Positions 1 through 10,158 are shown, numbered from the stretch's first letter. The stretch: 64,000 nucleotides of DNA from Christensenella minuta (GCF_003628755.1 NZ_CP029256.1:949585-1013584), one strand, 5' to 3'. Numbers and translations are program-made. Notes: generated by a model from the letters alone, not told the origin.

Positions 1-1
1 T

Positions 2-619
2 ACCATTCAGGCGATGGTCGCATTGAAGCCGCTCGATGATAAATACAAAATTAAACGCGTCGTTTATTCTACATACCAGGCGGTATCCGGTGCGGGAATG
101 GGTGGATACAGCGACCTTGAGAATGGGATCAACGGAGATGCGCCTAAAAAGTTTCCTTATCCGATCTTTGGCAATTGCCTGCCGCAGATCGATGTGTTCG
201 GCGAGGACGGCTACACAAAGGAAGAACTCAAGATGGTGAATGAGACGCGTAAGATCCTCCACAACGACGATATGCGCATCACAGCAACCACGGTCCGCGT
301 TCCCGTATTCCACGGACACAGCGAAGCCATCAATGTGGAATTCGAGAAAGAGTACGATCTCGACGATCTGAAAAAAACACTCGCGGCCTTCCCCGGGCTC
401 ATTGTGATGGATGATGTGAAAACAGGTGAAGGCAAAGGAGTATATCCTATGGCCATCGATATCGCCGGCAAAGATGAAGTGTATGTCGGGCGTATCCGCC
501 GTGACCGTTCCGTAGCTTCCGGCGTCAACCTTTGGGTCGTTGCGGACAACATCAGGAAAGGCGCGGCAACGAACGCGGTGCAGATCGCTCAGAAATGGAT
601 GGAAACGCAGGACAAATAA
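2..619 (+). CDS. asd: Aspartate-semialdehyde dehydrogenase, C-terminal part (5' truncated by window edge)
   Basis: This enzyme reduces aspartyl phosphate to aspartate semialdehyde, the branch point to lysine/diaminopimelate, threonine and methionine. The visible 205 codons hold the C-terminal catalytic/dimerisation domain. RVPVFHGHSEA carries the conserved active-site histidine, and the end has the family's NLWVVADNIRKGAATNA segment that contacts NADP. The frame is open to the left edge (first residues TIQAMVAL), so the nucleotide-binding domain and catalytic cysteine lie outside the window. dapA begins 24 bases after the stop, which places asd first in a visible asd-dapA-dapB cluster. The identification is firm; only the start is unknown. 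Confidence 0.95.
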   Translation, partial: TIQAMVALKPLDDKYKIKRVVYSTYQAVSGAGMGGYSDLENGINGDAPKKFPYPIFGNCLPQIDVFGEDGYTKEELKMVNETRKILHNDDMRITATTVRVPVFHGHSEAINVEFEKEYDLDDLKKTLAAFPGLIVMDDVKTGEGKGVYPMAIDIAGKDEVYVGRIRRDRSVASGVNLWVVADNIRKGAATNAVQIAQKWMETQDK

Positions 620-642
620 ATTCCACACCCACAGGAGATTAT

Positions 643-1524
643 ATGATGATTTTTAAAGGTTCCGGGGTTGCTCTGGCAACGCCCTTTACGGAAAACGGAA
701 TTGCGTATGACACGCTTGAAAAACTCGTCGAATTTCAGATTGAAAACGCTACCGATGCGCTGATCGCATGTGGTACGACGGGAGAGCCCGCAACGATGAC
801 GGACGAAGAGCAGCGTTCGGTCATTGAGTGCGTTGTCAAGGCTTCGGCTGGCCGTGTCCCTGTCATTGCAGGCGTGGGCGGAAATAATACCGCTCATGTG
901 ATCTCCTGCGCGAAGGCGGCCCAGTCTGCCGGTGCGGACGGCCTGCTCGCCGTTACCCCTTATTATAATAAATGTACCAATGCAGGGCTGATCGCTCATT
1001 TCAACGCCCTTGCGGATGCGACTGACCTGCCCATTGTTATTTATAATGTCCCCAGCCGCACCGGAGTCAATATTTGTGCTTCCGTATATGAGAAGCTTTG
1101 CTGTCATGACAGGATCGCAGGAATCAAAGAAGCGAGCGGCAACATCTCCCAGGTCGTGGAGACGGCGCGCCTTACGCGCGGTAAGGCAGCCCTATACAGC
1201 GGGAACGACGATCAGGTCGTTCCCCTGCTTTCCCTTGGCGGAAGTGGCGTTATTTCAGTAGTGGCAAATATCATGCCGAAATATATGCACAACATGGTAA
1301 TGAATTACCTGAACGGAAAAACGGATGAAGCCTGTGAGATGCAGCTTGAGATCAATCCGCTGGTATGTGCCTTGTTCAGCGAAGTCAACCCGATTCCGAT
1401 TAAGACGGCACTCCGTATGATGGGCTTCAACATGGGGCCTCTTCGCCTTCCCCTTACGGAAATGGGCGATAAAACTTATGAAAATCTCCTGACGCAGATG
1501 CGCCGTTTTGGGCTCTGCGATTAA
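643..1524 (+). CDS. dapA: 4-hydroxy-tetrahydrodipicolinate synthase
   Basis: DapA condenses pyruvate with aspartate semialdehyde in the first committed step to diaminopimelate and lysine. The 293-residue product has the family's usual length and TIM-barrel motifs: GTTGEPATM near the N-terminus, PYYNK with the catalytic tyrosine, YNVPSRTG, and GIKEASG with the Schiff-base lysine. A longer in-frame start at 532 would lie inside asd. AGGAG at 633-637 fits the ATG at 643 (spacing 5) or the adjacent ATG at 646 (spacing 8), so the start is 643 or 646. The stop is 13 bases before dapB. Confidence 0.96.
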   Translation: MMIFKGSGVALATPFTENGIAYDTLEKLVEFQIENATDALIACGTTGEPATMTDEEQRSVIECVVKASAGRVPVIAGVGGNNTAHVISCAKAAQSAGADGLLAVTPYYNKCTNAGLIAHFNALADATDLPIVIYNVPSRTGVNICASVYEKLCCHDRIAGIKEASGNISQVVETARLTRGKAALYSGNDDQVVPLLSLGGSGVISVVANIMPKYMHNMVMNYLNGKTDEACEMQLEINPLVCALFSEVNPIPIKTALRMMGFNMGPLRLPLTEMGDKTYENLLTQMRRFGLCD

Positions 1525-1537
1525 GAAAGGTCTGGAA

Positions 1538-2752
1538 ATGATTAAAGTATTAATCAGCGGCGCTAATGGAAAAATGGGCCAAATGATCGCCGCTTGTGTA
1601 TCGGAGACGGAAGACATGGTTGTTGTCGCGGGTGTGGATAAAATGCCCGACATACGGCAGAATCCGTTCCCTGTTTACGACGATTTTTCGCGCGTTGTGG
1701 AATCAGTGGATGTTATTATCGATTTTTCACGCCCCGATGCCCTGCATGGTCTCCTTGATTTTGCTCAGGCAAAGAATATTCCCGCCGTGCTCGCAACCAC
1801 CGGTTACTCGGCAAATGATAAAATGATGATCGTGAAATATTCCGGGCATATTCCGGTCTTTTTCTCCGCCAATATGTCCCTTGGCGTCAATCTGCAAATG
1901 GAGCTTTGTAAAACCGCTTCTGAATTTTTAGGCAGCAAATTTGATATTGAGATCATCGAGAAACATCACAACCAGAAAGTCGACGCACCAAGCGGCACCG
2001 CTCTTGCGATTGCCGATAAAATCAACGAAGTATTTTCCGGGGAAAAAGAATATGTCTACGGCCGTACTCCCAAGGTGCGCGCAAAAAGGCAGCAAAAAGA
2101 AATCGGTATCCACGCAGTACGCGGCGGAACGGTTGTAGGCGAACATGATGTTCTTTTTCTCGGGAACGACGAAATCATTGAGGTGCACCACCGTGCCCTC
2201 TCCCGGCAGGTCTTTGCCGAAGGCGCTGTCCGCGCGGCCCAGTTTTTGATCGGCCGTTCTGCCGGCCTTTATTCTATGGAAGACATTATTTCCGGCAAAA
2301 AAATCGTAAGCAGTATCTATGTAGAGGAGGAAAACAACGCAATTGTTACCCTCATCAATATGCCGCACGATCCCGTCTATATCGCAGATGTATTCGATCA
2401 CATTGCCAAAAACAGCGTCAATATTGCGACGATTAGCCAGGCATATCCGCAGGACGGCACGGTCGATATCACTTTCTCCGTTGCGTCGCTTGACCTAGAA
2501 ACGGTCCGGGCCGCGCTCGATGAGGTCGAAAGCCTTTCTTATAAGTGCGTTTCCGATATCACAAAGCTCACCATTGAAGGCGACGGCATGGCTCGGCAGT
2601 ATGGCGTGGTATCCAAGCTGTTTTCGGCGCTCGCGGCAAACCGCATTAAGACCTATATTGTCACAGATTCCGAAACAAGAATTTCCTTCTGCCTGAAAAA
2701 TCAGGACGCAACCAAGGCGATCAAGGCTGTCACACAGGCGTTCGGCCTGTAA
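1538..2752 (+). CDS. dapB: 4-hydroxy-tetrahydrodipicolinate reductase fused to tandem ACT domains
   Basis: Residues 1 to about 252 are a complete DapB. They include the NAD(P)H-binding GANGKMG (8-14), ATTGY (86-90), and EKHHNQKVDAPSGTA (141-155) with the catalytic His143 and Lys147. DapB normally ends here, at about 250 residues. This protein continues to 404 residues. The extra part looks like the C-terminal regulatory half of an aspartokinase: one ACT unit at about 266-330 and a second at about 340-404. The latter contains ITKLTIEGDGM and ends KAVTQAFGL, as aspartokinases do. AAGAAAGG at 1523-1530 supports this start over an upstream in-frame ATG inside dapA. The inference is that the ACT pair gives amino-acid feedback control to the reductase, or regulates a partner kinase. 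Confidence 0.93.
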   Translation: MIKVLISGANGKMGQMIAACVSETEDMVVVAGVDKMPDIRQNPFPVYDDFSRVVESVDVIIDFSRPDALHGLLDFAQAKNIPAVLATTGYSANDKMMIVKYSGHIPVFFSANMSLGVNLQMELCKTASEFLGSKFDIEIIEKHHNQKVDAPSGTALAIADKINEVFSGEKEYVYGRTPKVRAKRQQKEIGIHAVRGGTVVGEHDVLFLGNDEIIEVHHRALSRQVFAEGAVRAAQFLIGRSAGLYSMEDIISGKKIVSSIYVEEENNAIVTLINMPHDPVYIADVFDHIAKNSVNIATISQAYPQDGTVDITFSVASLDLETVRAALDEVESLSYKCVSDITKLTIEGDGMARQYGVVSKLFSALAANRIKTYIVTDSETRISFCLKNQDATKAIKAVTQAFGL

Positions 2753-2778
2753 TTTCTACCAATCGAGGTAACCATAAA

Positions 2779-4155
2779 TTGAAAAAGTATGATGTTGCAA
2801 TCATCGGAGGCGGTATCAGCGGAATTATGTGCGCATACCGCCTGACTGAATCAAACCCTGCCCTTGCGGTCGCATTGATTGAAAAGGGTCATGCGATTAC
2901 CGGACGCGTGTGCCCGATCATAAAGAAAACCGCGGACCATTGTGTAAAATGTCCTTCCTGCGCCATTATGGAGGGCATGGCGGGTGCGGGCGCCTTTTCA
3001 GATGGAAAGTATGTAATTTCCACAGAATACGGCGGATGGCTTACGGATTTTTTAGAACCGGAAACGGTAATCGACTATATCGAACAGGCAGACCGTTTGC
3101 TCGTTTCCTTTGGCGCAACCACTGAACGTTTTATGCCAAATAACGACCTCAAGGCCGAATGCCTTAAATACGACCTCCATATGTCGCAGGCGCAGCTAAA
3201 GCATCTGGGAACGGATGAAAATTTTGATACGATGCGCAAAATGATCGAACATATTTCGGAAAAATGCGATATCTATACCGACGCCGACGTGACCGATGTA
3301 GACGCGGCGGCGCACACTATTTTCGCACAGACGAAATCCGGAAGCATGGAATTCCAGGCTAAGGATATCATTTTTGCCGTAGGACGCGCCGGCAGCCAGT
3401 TCTTTACAAAGTGGTGCAAAAAAAACAAGGTTGGCCTGACCAATAACCAAGTCGATATCGGCGTGCGCGTGGAGCTTCCTTCCAGCGTATGGGAGCGCTT
3501 CTCGCGGCAGATCTATGAACCGAAGATCTGGTACCGCAGCAAGGCCTATGGCGATACGACAAGAATGTTCTGCTTTAACGAGCGTGGAAACGTCGTAACG
3601 GAAAACACGAACGGCGTCCTGACGGTGAACGGTCATTCATACCGCGACCAGTCGCGAAAAACAGATAATTCCAATTTTGCCCTTCTTACGACGATTCGCT
3701 TTACGGAACCTTTCAAAGAGCCTATCGAATATGCCCGCCACGTTGCCAGCCTTGCCAACCTAATCAGCGGCGACAGCGTGCTCGTGCAGCGTTTCGGCGA
3801 TCTTCTGGCCGGACGGCGCACAGATGTAAAACGACTTGCGCAGTCCACCACCCGGCCTACCCTACATGCGGTCCCTGGCGATTTGAGCCTCTGCCTTCCA
3901 AAGCGCCAGCTCGACAATATCATTGAGACCTTGTATGCACTGGATAAGATTGCGCCCGGCACGGCAAACTACGATACATTGCTGTATGGGATCGAGTGTA
4001 AATACTATTCCGCACGTCCTCTCGCGCATGATTTCGAGCTGGATGGCTTTGAACGCATTTACGCTACCGGAGACGGCGCAGGGTTCACCCGTTCCCTGTC
4101 TCAGGCGGCAGCAAACGGATTATATGTCGCGGATAAAATCCTGAAACAGGATTAG
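2779..4155 (+). CDS. FAD-dependent dehydrogenase of the COG2509 type
   Basis: A 458-residue flavoprotein with an N-terminal Rossmann motif IIGGGISG (about 8-15). It has the cysteine-rich signature typical of this uncharacterised family: VCP, then CVKCPSC, then GMAGAGAFSDGKY. A C-terminal FAD contact reads YATGDGAGFTRSLSQAAANG. The substrate and physiological role are not established for the family. The start is a TTG at 2779 with GAGGT at 2765-2769. It follows dapB by 26 bases and may be co-transcribed, although nothing in the sequence ties it to lysine synthesis. Confidence 0.85.
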   Translation: MKKYDVAIIGGGISGIMCAYRLTESNPALAVALIEKGHAITGRVCPIIKKTADHCVKCPSCAIMEGMAGAGAFSDGKYVISTEYGGWLTDFLEPETVIDYIEQADRLLVSFGATTERFMPNNDLKAECLKYDLHMSQAQLKHLGTDENFDTMRKMIEHISEKCDIYTDADVTDVDAAAHTIFAQTKSGSMEFQAKDIIFAVGRAGSQFFTKWCKKNKVGLTNNQVDIGVRVELPSSVWERFSRQIYEPKIWYRSKAYGDTTRMFCFNERGNVVTENTNGVLTVNGHSYRDQSRKTDNSNFALLTTIRFTEPFKEPIEYARHVASLANLISGDSVLVQRFGDLLAGRRTDVKRLAQSTTRPTLHAVPGDLSLCLPKRQLDNIIETLYALDKIAPGTANYDTLLYGIECKYYSARPLAHDFELDGFERIYATGDGAGFTRSLSQAAANGLYVADKILKQD

Positions 4156-4173
4156 TCCTTAAAACAGAAACTA

Positions 4174-4201
4174 AAAACGGCCGCATTTCTGCGGCCGTTT
4201 T
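4174..4201. terminator. Bidirectional rho-independent terminator
   Basis: A perfect 12-bp stem with a TTTC loop is flanked by A-run and T-run on the two sides. It lies between the convergent flavoprotein gene and purD and can serve both strands. Confidence 0.9.
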
Positions 4202-4209
4202 CTATTTCG

Positions 4210-5469
4210 TTACTTTATTCCTATATCTTTTCTGTAATGCGCGCCTTCAAACCTAATTTTTTCTGCGTTCCGGTAGGCAATTTCCCGCGCATGCGGGATA
4301 TCCTTCCCAACAGCTGTTACACCCAGCACGCGGCCCCCATTCGTATACAACCTGCCGTCTTCTCCCAGCTTTGTTCCCGCGTGGAACACCACCACGCCAT
4401 CTTCAGCGTCGTCCAAACCTTCAATCAGTTTTCCGCTCTCGTATTTTTGCGGATAACCGCCTGATGCCATCACTACACATACCGCATTGCCATCCTTCCA
4501 TTGGAAAGATACCCGATCGAGCGTACCGTCAATGACCGCGTCGATCACCTCAATAAGTTCCGTATCCATCATCATAAAAACCGATTGAGCTTCCGGGTCC
4601 CCCAGGCGCGCATTGTATTCCAGCACCTTGAGCCCATCCGGCGTAATCATCAATCCGAAAAAGATAACGCCTTTAAATTCGCGGCCTTCTGCGTTCAGTG
4701 CTTCCACCGTCTTTTCAAAAATTGCCTTACGGGCATATTCCTGCAATTCCGGTGTAAACTTCGGCGACGGGGCAAAGGTCCCCATGCCACCTGTATTCAG
4801 CCCCTCGTCGCCGTCATACGCTCTTTTATGATCCTGCGCGGACACCATAGGCAAAATCGTTTTGCCGTCGCAAAACGCAAGCACGGAGACCTCAGGGCCG
4901 GTCATAAACTCTTCTATTACAACCTGCGCGCCTGCCGCGCCAAATTTCTTATCCAGCATAATCTCCTGCACGGCCTGCTTCGCCTGTCCAAAATTATCAC
5001 AAATGAGCACGCCCTTCCCAAGGGCAAGCCCGTCTGCTTTCACGACGATCGGATAGTTCGCTTCCAAAAGATACCGAATCGCCTGATCCGCATCGTCAAA
5101 CACTTCAAAGTCAGCGGTGGGGATTCCATATTTCTTCATCAGCCATTTGGAATAAGATTTCGACCATTCGATTTCCGCAGCGGCTTTCGTCGGACCGAAT
5201 GCGCGGATGCCCGCCTCCTGCAGTGCGTCTACCATGCCAAGTGCCAGAGGATCGTCCGGCGCAACAAAAACAAGATCCATTCCGTTCTCTTTTGACCATG
5301 CGACCATTCCTTCAACGTCGTCCGCTTTGATCGGCACACAGGTTGCAATCTGTGCGATTCCGCCATTCCCAGGTGCGCAGAAAAGCTCCAGCGCTTCTTT
5401 TCCCTGCTTCAATTTCCACAGGATCGCATGTTCCCGTCCGCCGCCGCCGACTACCAATACTTTTTTCAT
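4210..5469 (-). CDS. purD: Phosphoribosylamine-glycine ligase
   Basis: PurD (GAR synthetase) joins glycine to phosphoribosylamine using ATP, step 2 of purine synthesis. The 419-residue ATP-grasp protein starts with VLVVGGGGREHAILW and contains GLALGKGV, TGPEVSVLAFCDG, the glycine-rich DEGLNTGGMG and the metal-binding EYNARLGDPE. AGGAG lies upstream of the ATG. It is the last gene of the leftward pur operon, 18 bases after purH, and is followed by the shared hairpin at 4174-4201. Confidence 0.97.
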   Translation of the reverse strand: MKKVLVVGGGGREHAILWKLKQGKEALELFCAPGNGGIAQIATCVPIKADDVEGMVAWSKENGMDLVFVAPDDPLALGMVDALQEAGIRAFGPTKAAAEIEWSKSYSKWLMKKYGIPTADFEVFDDADQAIRYLLEANYPIVVKADGLALGKGVLICDNFGQAKQAVQEIMLDKKFGAAGAQVVIEEFMTGPEVSVLAFCDGKTILPMVSAQDHKRAYDGDEGLNTGGMGTFAPSPKFTPELQEYARKAIFEKTVEALNAEGREFKGVIFFGLMITPDGLKVLEYNARLGDPEAQSVFMMMDTELIEVIDAVIDGTLDRVSFQWKDGNAVCVVMASGGYPQKYESGKLIEGLDDAEDGVVVFHAGTKLGEDGRLYTNGGRVLGVTAVGKDIPHAREIAYRNAEKIRFEGAHYRKDIGIK

Positions 5470-5487
5470 GCCTTACTCTCCTGTCCT

Positions 5488-7029
5488 TTAGTGTCTGAAG
5501 TGGCGAATTCCAGTAAATACCATCGCGATTCCATTTTCATCGCATTTCTTGATGGAATCCTCATCACGGATCGAGCCGCCCGGCTGGATAATCGCAGTGA
5601 TGCCCGCCTTGGCGGCAGCCTCTACACAGTCGTCAAACGGGAAGAAAGCATCCGACGCCATCACGGCGCCCTTTGCTTCCTCGCCGCTCCGCTCGAGCGC
5701 CATCTCCGCTGCCCAGATGCGGTTTGTCTGCCCCGGTCCTATGCCAAGCGTACCCATATCCTTGGCAATCGCAATACCGTTCGATTTTACATATTTTACA
5801 ACTTTGAATGCAAATTCAAGATTCTCCATTTCTTCATCCGTCGGTTTGCGCTTTGTCACAACCCTGAGTTCGCCGTCAAACATCTTGTCGTTAAGTCCTT
5901 GCACCAAGAGTCCGCCAAGTACCTTTTTGGTATCGAGTCCATCTTTCGGCAAAGGTGCGGAAATCCCTGGCAGCCGCAGTATCCGCAGATTTTTCTTTTG
6001 GCATAGAATGTCAAGCGCTTCCTTTGTATAGGAAGGCGCAACGACGATTTCCAGGAATATCTTGCTCATCTGTGCCGCAGTCTTCTCGTCAATCTCACGA
6101 TTGCACGCCACAATGCCGCCAAAAATTGAAACAGGATCGCACTCGTATGCCTTCATATAAGCGTCGTAAACCGTTTCCGCGCTTCCAACGCCGCAAGGGT
6201 TTGCATGCTTTACGCCCACCACCGTGGTTTCTTCGAATTCGCGCAGGCAATCGAGTGCGCCTGCCGTATCATTGATATTGTTGAATGAAAGCTCCTTGCC
6301 GTTAAGCTGTTCCGCATTCGCGAGGCTTCCCGGTACATAAAGCGGTTCCCGGTAGAATGCTGCCTTCTGGTGCGGGTTCTCGCCATACCGCATCCCCTGC
6401 TGTTTTTCATATGTGAGCGTCAATTTTTCGGGCAACTCTTCCGTGGCAAGCTGCTTCCTCAGGTACTGGCTAATGAGTGCGTCGTAGGCCGCCGTTTCTT
6501 CAAATACCTTCGCACACAGTCTGAATTTGGTTTCGCGTGTTACTTCCCCATTTTTTTCCAGCTCTTCCAGTACCGTCCCATAATCGGCGCTGTCCACAAT
6601 CGACGCAACATCCTGCCAGTTTTTAGCTGCCGCGCGCAGCATAGTCGGCCCGCCGATATCGATATTCTCAATCGCATCCTCCAGCGTGACATCCGGCTTT
6701 GAGATCGTCTTCTTGAAGGGATATAAGTTAACGGCAACGATATCAATCGTATCCACTCCCAGCTTCTCAAGCTGCTTCATATGTTCTTCATTCCCGCGCA
6801 TTGCAAGAATTCCCGCGTGGATTTTCGGGTGCAATGTTTTTACACGTCCGTCAAGGCATTCCGGAAAACCCGTAATATCCGAAACGTTCGTTACCTTAAT
6901 CCCGGCATTTTCCAGCTCACGCTGTGTCCCGCCCGTAGAAAGAATTTCAAAGCCAAGTCCCGCAAGCCCTTTTGCGAAATCCACCACTCCGCTCTTATCG
7001 AATACGCTTAAAAAAGCTCTTTTCGCCAT
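5488..7029 (-). CDS. purH: Bifunctional AICAR formyltransferase / IMP cyclohydrolase
   Basis: PurH carries out the last two steps to IMP, the formyl transfer to AICAR and the ring closure. The 513-residue product has the N-terminal cyclohydrolase domain ([28 protein letters not shown]) and the C-terminal transformylase domain ([19 protein letters not shown]). GGAGG with 8-base spacing selects the ATG of MAKRAFLS; an in-frame TTG five codons upstream is rejected. It lies 16 bases downstream of purN. Confidence 0.97.
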   Translation of the reverse strand: MAKRAFLSVFDKSGVVDFAKGLAGLGFEILSTGGTQRELENAGIKVTNVSDITGFPECLDGRVKTLHPKIHAGILAMRGNEEHMKQLEKLGVDTIDIVAVNLYPFKKTISKPDVTLEDAIENIDIGGPTMLRAAAKNWQDVASIVDSADYGTVLEELEKNGEVTRETKFRLCAKVFEETAAYDALISQYLRKQLATEELPEKLTLTYEKQQGMRYGENPHQKAAFYREPLYVPGSLANAEQLNGKELSFNNINDTAGALDCLREFEETTVVGVKHANPCGVGSAETVYDAYMKAYECDPVSIFGGIVACNREIDEKTAAQMSKIFLEIVVAPSYTKEALDILCQKKNLRILRLPGISAPLPKDGLDTKKVLGGLLVQGLNDKMFDGELRVVTKRKPTDEEMENLEFAFKVVKYVKSNGIAIAKDMGTLGIGPGQTNRIWAAEMALERSGEEAKGAVMASDAFFPFDDCVEAAAKAGITAIIQPGGSIRDEDSIKKCDENGIAMVFTGIRHFRH

Positions 7030-7045
7030 ATCGTTATCCTCCAAA

Positions 7046-7666
7046 TTATTCTAAAATTTTTACGATCCGCCCCTCAACCCGAAGCTTGCCGCCCGCCATC
7101 AGCGCTACCGCCCGCGGTAGCAACTGGTGTTCCGTTTTCAATACCCGCGCGGCGAGATCCTCCGGGGTGTCGTCCTCCAAAACCGGGACCACTTCCTGTA
7201 AAATGATCGGCCCCGCATCCGCTTCCTCGTTCACAAAGTGAACCGTCGCGCCGGAATATTTTGCACCGTATGCAATCACGGCCTCATGCACATGGCTTCC
7301 ATACATTCCCATCCCGCAAAAGCTGGGAATCAATGCCGGATGGATATTGATAATCTTATTTTCATAAGCGCTGATGGTTTGCGGCCCTACGATATTAAGA
7401 TAGCCCGCAAGTACGACAAAATCAGCCAAATATCTCTTGAGCGTAGCAAGAATCGCCCGGTCGAACGCCTCCACACTGCCGAAGAACTTCTTTTGCACTA
7501 TTTCCACGGGAATACCCGCTTTTTTTGCACGCTCGACCGCGTAGATATCTGGTTTGCTCGCAATCAGGCAGCAGATTTCCGCATCAATTTGCCCAGCCTT
7601 CACCGCGTCGATCAAAGATTGAAAGTCCGTTCCCCCGCCTGAAGCCATTACCGCAAATTTCAGCAT
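7046..7666 (-). CDS. purN: Phosphoribosylglycinamide formyltransferase (10-formyl-THF dependent)
   Basis: PurN transfers the formyl group from 10-formyltetrahydrofolate to GAR. The 206-residue protein has the N-terminal [12 protein letters not shown] substrate loop, [11 protein letters not shown] with the catalytic Asn and His, and EEADAGPII with the catalytic Asp. The loop after HPALIPSF reads CGMGMYG rather than the proline-rich form of E. coli; I believe this is a normal clostridial variant. Its ATG lies inside the last codons of purM (7-bp overlap), implying translational coupling. The formyl donor can be supplied by Fhs, also in this window. Confidence 0.96.
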   Translation of the reverse strand: MLKFAVMASGGGTDFQSLIDAVKAGQIDAEICCLIASKPDIYAVERAKKAGIPVEIVQKKFFGSVEAFDRAILATLKRYLADFVVLAGYLNIVGPQTISAYENKIINIHPALIPSFCGMGMYGSHVHEAVIAYGAKYSGATVHFVNEEADAGPIILQEVVPVLEDDTPEDLAARVLKTEHQLLPRAVALMAGGKLRVEGRIVKILE

Positions 7667-8673
7667 AGCTCGATGCCTCCATCGCCGGGAATCATCTCGC
7701 CGATCGCGAATGCCTTTTCTCCGGAAGCGCCAAGTGCCGCGAGCGCCGCTTTTTCATCTTCCGGCTTTACCACGACGATCATGCCAATCCCCATATTAAA
7801 CGTATTATAGGCATCCTTCTCGGAAAGTTGGGCGTCGTGCACCAGCATATCAAATACATATGGCATCTCCCATGAACCGAGCTTAATTTTTGCGTTCACC
7901 GTTTTTGGCAGAACACGCGGAATATTCTCGTAAAATCCGCCGCCTGTGATATGCGCGATCCCCTTTACATCCATTTTCCCGATCAGCCTGAGGATAGATT
8001 TCGCATAAATCCTTGTCGGCTCCAGCAAAAGCTCTCCCAGGGTTTTTCCGGCTTCAGGCACTGTTTTGGTTTTCAGGGTTTCATCCATTGCATACAGCTT
8101 GCGCACCAGCGAAAAACCGTTGGAATGGATTCCAGTCGAACCAAGCCCGATGATCTTGTCGCCAGGCTCGATCGCCGATCCATTGATAATATCTTTTTTA
8201 TTCACGATCCCCACGCTGAATCCCGCAAGGTCGTATTCCCCCTCGGGATAAAATCCGGGCATCTCCGCTGTTTCGCCGCCAATCAACGCGCATCCGGCCT
8301 GCATGCAGCCATCCGCAATTCCACTCACGATATCTGCCGCAACACCGGGCACAAGCGCTCCTGTCGCTATATAATCCAGAAAAAACAGGGGGCTCGCGCC
8401 ATGGCAGACTATATCGTTAACGCACATCGCCACGCAGTCAATCCCGACCGTGTCATTCTTTTCCATCGCAAACGCGGCTTTCAGTTTTGTTCCTACGCCG
8501 TCCGTTCCCGATACGAGTACCTGCCCGTTTCCAATATCGTACATCCCGCCGAATGTTCCAAGGTCGGTAATCACATTTCCGTCAAAGGTCTTTTTTACAT
8601 GCTCCTTCATGAGCCTTACCGCTTCATATCCGCGCTCTACATCAACGCCGGCGTCTTTATAAGTTACTGCCAT
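7660..8673 (-). CDS. purM: Phosphoribosylformylglycinamidine cyclo-ligase
   Basis: PurM (AIR synthetase) closes the imidazole ring using ATP. The 337-residue product has the normal length and motifs: YKDAGVDVERG, GTDGVGTK, CVNDIVCHGA, GGETAEMPG, GLGSTGIHSNGFSL and AHITGGGFYEN. It sits between purF (16-base gap) and purN (overlap). The FGAM synthase genes (purL/purQ/purS) that make its substrate are not in the window. Confidence 0.97.
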   Translation of the reverse strand: MAVTYKDAGVDVERGYEAVRLMKEHVKKTFDGNVITDLGTFGGMYDIGNGQVLVSGTDGVGTKLKAAFAMEKNDTVGIDCVAMCVNDIVCHGASPLFFLDYIATGALVPGVAADIVSGIADGCMQAGCALIGGETAEMPGFYPEGEYDLAGFSVGIVNKKDIINGSAIEPGDKIIGLGSTGIHSNGFSLVRKLYAMDETLKTKTVPEAGKTLGELLLEPTRIYAKSILRLIGKMDVKGIAHITGGGFYENIPRVLPKTVNAKIKLGSWEMPYVFDMLVHDAQLSEKDAYNTFNMGIGMIVVVKPEDEKAALAALGASGEKAFAIGEMIPGDGGIELC

Positions 8674-8689
8674 ATATTTCCACTCCTAT

Positions 8690-10153
8690 TTATTCAATCG
8701 TCGCAAGGTCGAGCGCTTCCGTCTCTTTCAGCGCTTCTTTCATATCAACAGGATAGTTGCCGTTAAAGCATCCCGCACAAAAATTGCATCCCGCGCCTTC
8801 CACTGTCTTCAAAAGGTCCTCAATCGAAAGATAATTCAGCGTATCCGCACCGATAATCCTGCGTATCTCCTCCACAGAATTTTTGGAGCCGATCAATTGG
8901 TCATGGGACGGCGTATCGATCCCGAAGAAGCAGGGGCAGATTACCGGAGGCGAACTAATCATCATATGTACCTCCCGCGCACCTGCAAGCCGGAGCATTT
9001 CCACAATTTTTCGGCTTGTCGTTCCGCGTACAATAGAATCGTCGATCAATACCAGCCGCTTCCCATGCACATTGCGCTTCATTGCATTCAATTTCAGTTT
9101 TACGCCGCGTTCCCGCAGGGCTTGTGACGGCTGGATGAAGGTACGTCCCACATAACGGTTTTTGGCCAGCGCTTTCGCGTAGGGAACCCCGCTCTCCGCC
9201 GCATATCCGGATGCGGCGGGCGTTGCCGAATCCGGCACGTCGCTCACAAGGTCCGCCTCAATCGGGAAAGCCTGTGCAAGTTTGATCCCCATGTTTTCCC
9301 GCGAACGGTATACGCTGATTCCGTCGATATCGGAATCAGGCCGTGCAAAGTACACATATTCAAACACGCACAACGCCGTTTTCATGGAGGACTGTGCCTG
9401 ATAAGACTTAAGCCCATCCTTATTGATGACAAGAATCTCCCCTGGCCGCACATCGCGGACAAATTCCGCATCAATCGCGTCAAAAGCGCAGGATTCGGAT
9501 GCGACCACATAGCTATTATCGAGCTTTCCCAACGCAAGCGGACGTATTCCCAACGGATCGCGTACGGCAATCAGCTCCTCCTGTGTCATAATCACAAGAG
9601 CATAAGAACCGCGTACCACCTTCATCATCGCAGTGATCGCCTTCAGTATTCCATGCCGGGACTGCCGGGCGATCAGGCTGGCCATCACTTCCGTATCAAG
9701 CGTCGTTTGAAAGATCGCGCCTTCGTCCTCCAGTTTTTCCCGCAAAATACTGCTGTTGATCAAATTGCCGTTATGTGCAAGGGCGAGTTTGCCTCCGCGG
9801 TAAGACATTACCAGAGGCTGCGCGTTATCCGCTTTACTGTCCCCTGTTGTAGAATACCGCACATGCCCAATACTGATATTTCCGCCAAGTATCTTTCCAA
9901 GATTATCCTTGAAAACTTCAGAGCACAGGCCCATTCCTTTATGGAATTTGACGTCTCTCCCATCGGCAACGGCAATTCCCGCGCTCTCCTGTCCTCTGTG
10001 CTGGAGCGCATAAAGCCCGAGATAGGCCGCTTCCGCAGGGTCATAACGGCGGTCATCCATAAAAATACCGAATACGCCGCACTCCTCTACCATCACATCA
10101 TCTTTCGGCTTCCAGCGTTCGTAGCTGTTATGTCGATCAGGCCGAATGAACAT
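8690..10153 (-). CDS. purF: Amidophosphoribosyltransferase
   Basis: PurF commits PRPP to purine synthesis, using glutamine-derived ammonia. The Ntn glutaminase domain would mature at Cys25 (EECGVFGI) after removal of a propeptide that is longer than usual. The C-terminal PRTase domain has LVLIDDSIVRGTTSR. Cysteines in CVFEYVYFARPDS, CPCFFGI and CNFCAGCFNG match the [4Fe-4S] ligands of the oxygen-labile B. subtilis-type enzyme. The ATG at 10153 has a GGGAGA element upstream; the internal ATG at MVEECG has no ribosome binding site. Confidence 0.96.
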   Translation of the reverse strand: MFIRPDRHNSYERWKPKDDVMVEECGVFGIFMDDRRYDPAEAAYLGLYALQHRGQESAGIAVADGRDVKFHKGMGLCSEVFKDNLGKILGGNISIGHVRYSTTGDSKADNAQPLVMSYRGGKLALAHNGNLINSSILREKLEDEGAIFQTTLDTEVMASLIARQSRHGILKAITAMMKVVRGSYALVIMTQEELIAVRDPLGIRPLALGKLDNSYVVASESCAFDAIDAEFVRDVRPGEILVINKDGLKSYQAQSSMKTALCVFEYVYFARPDSDIDGISVYRSRENMGIKLAQAFPIEADLVSDVPDSATPAASGYAAESGVPYAKALAKNRYVGRTFIQPSQALRERGVKLKLNAMKRNVHGKRLVLIDDSIVRGTTSRKIVEMLRLAGAREVHMMISSPPVICPCFFGIDTPSHDQLIGSKNSVEEIRRIIGADTLNYLSIEDLLKTVEGAGCNFCAGCFNGNYPVDMKEALKETEALDLATIE

Positions 10154-10158
10154 ACGGT

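Noticed and set aside
4501-5295. 264-codon plus-strand open frame opposite purD
   Set aside because: Antisense shadow of a fully conserved purD; no ribosome binding site and no recognisable domain.
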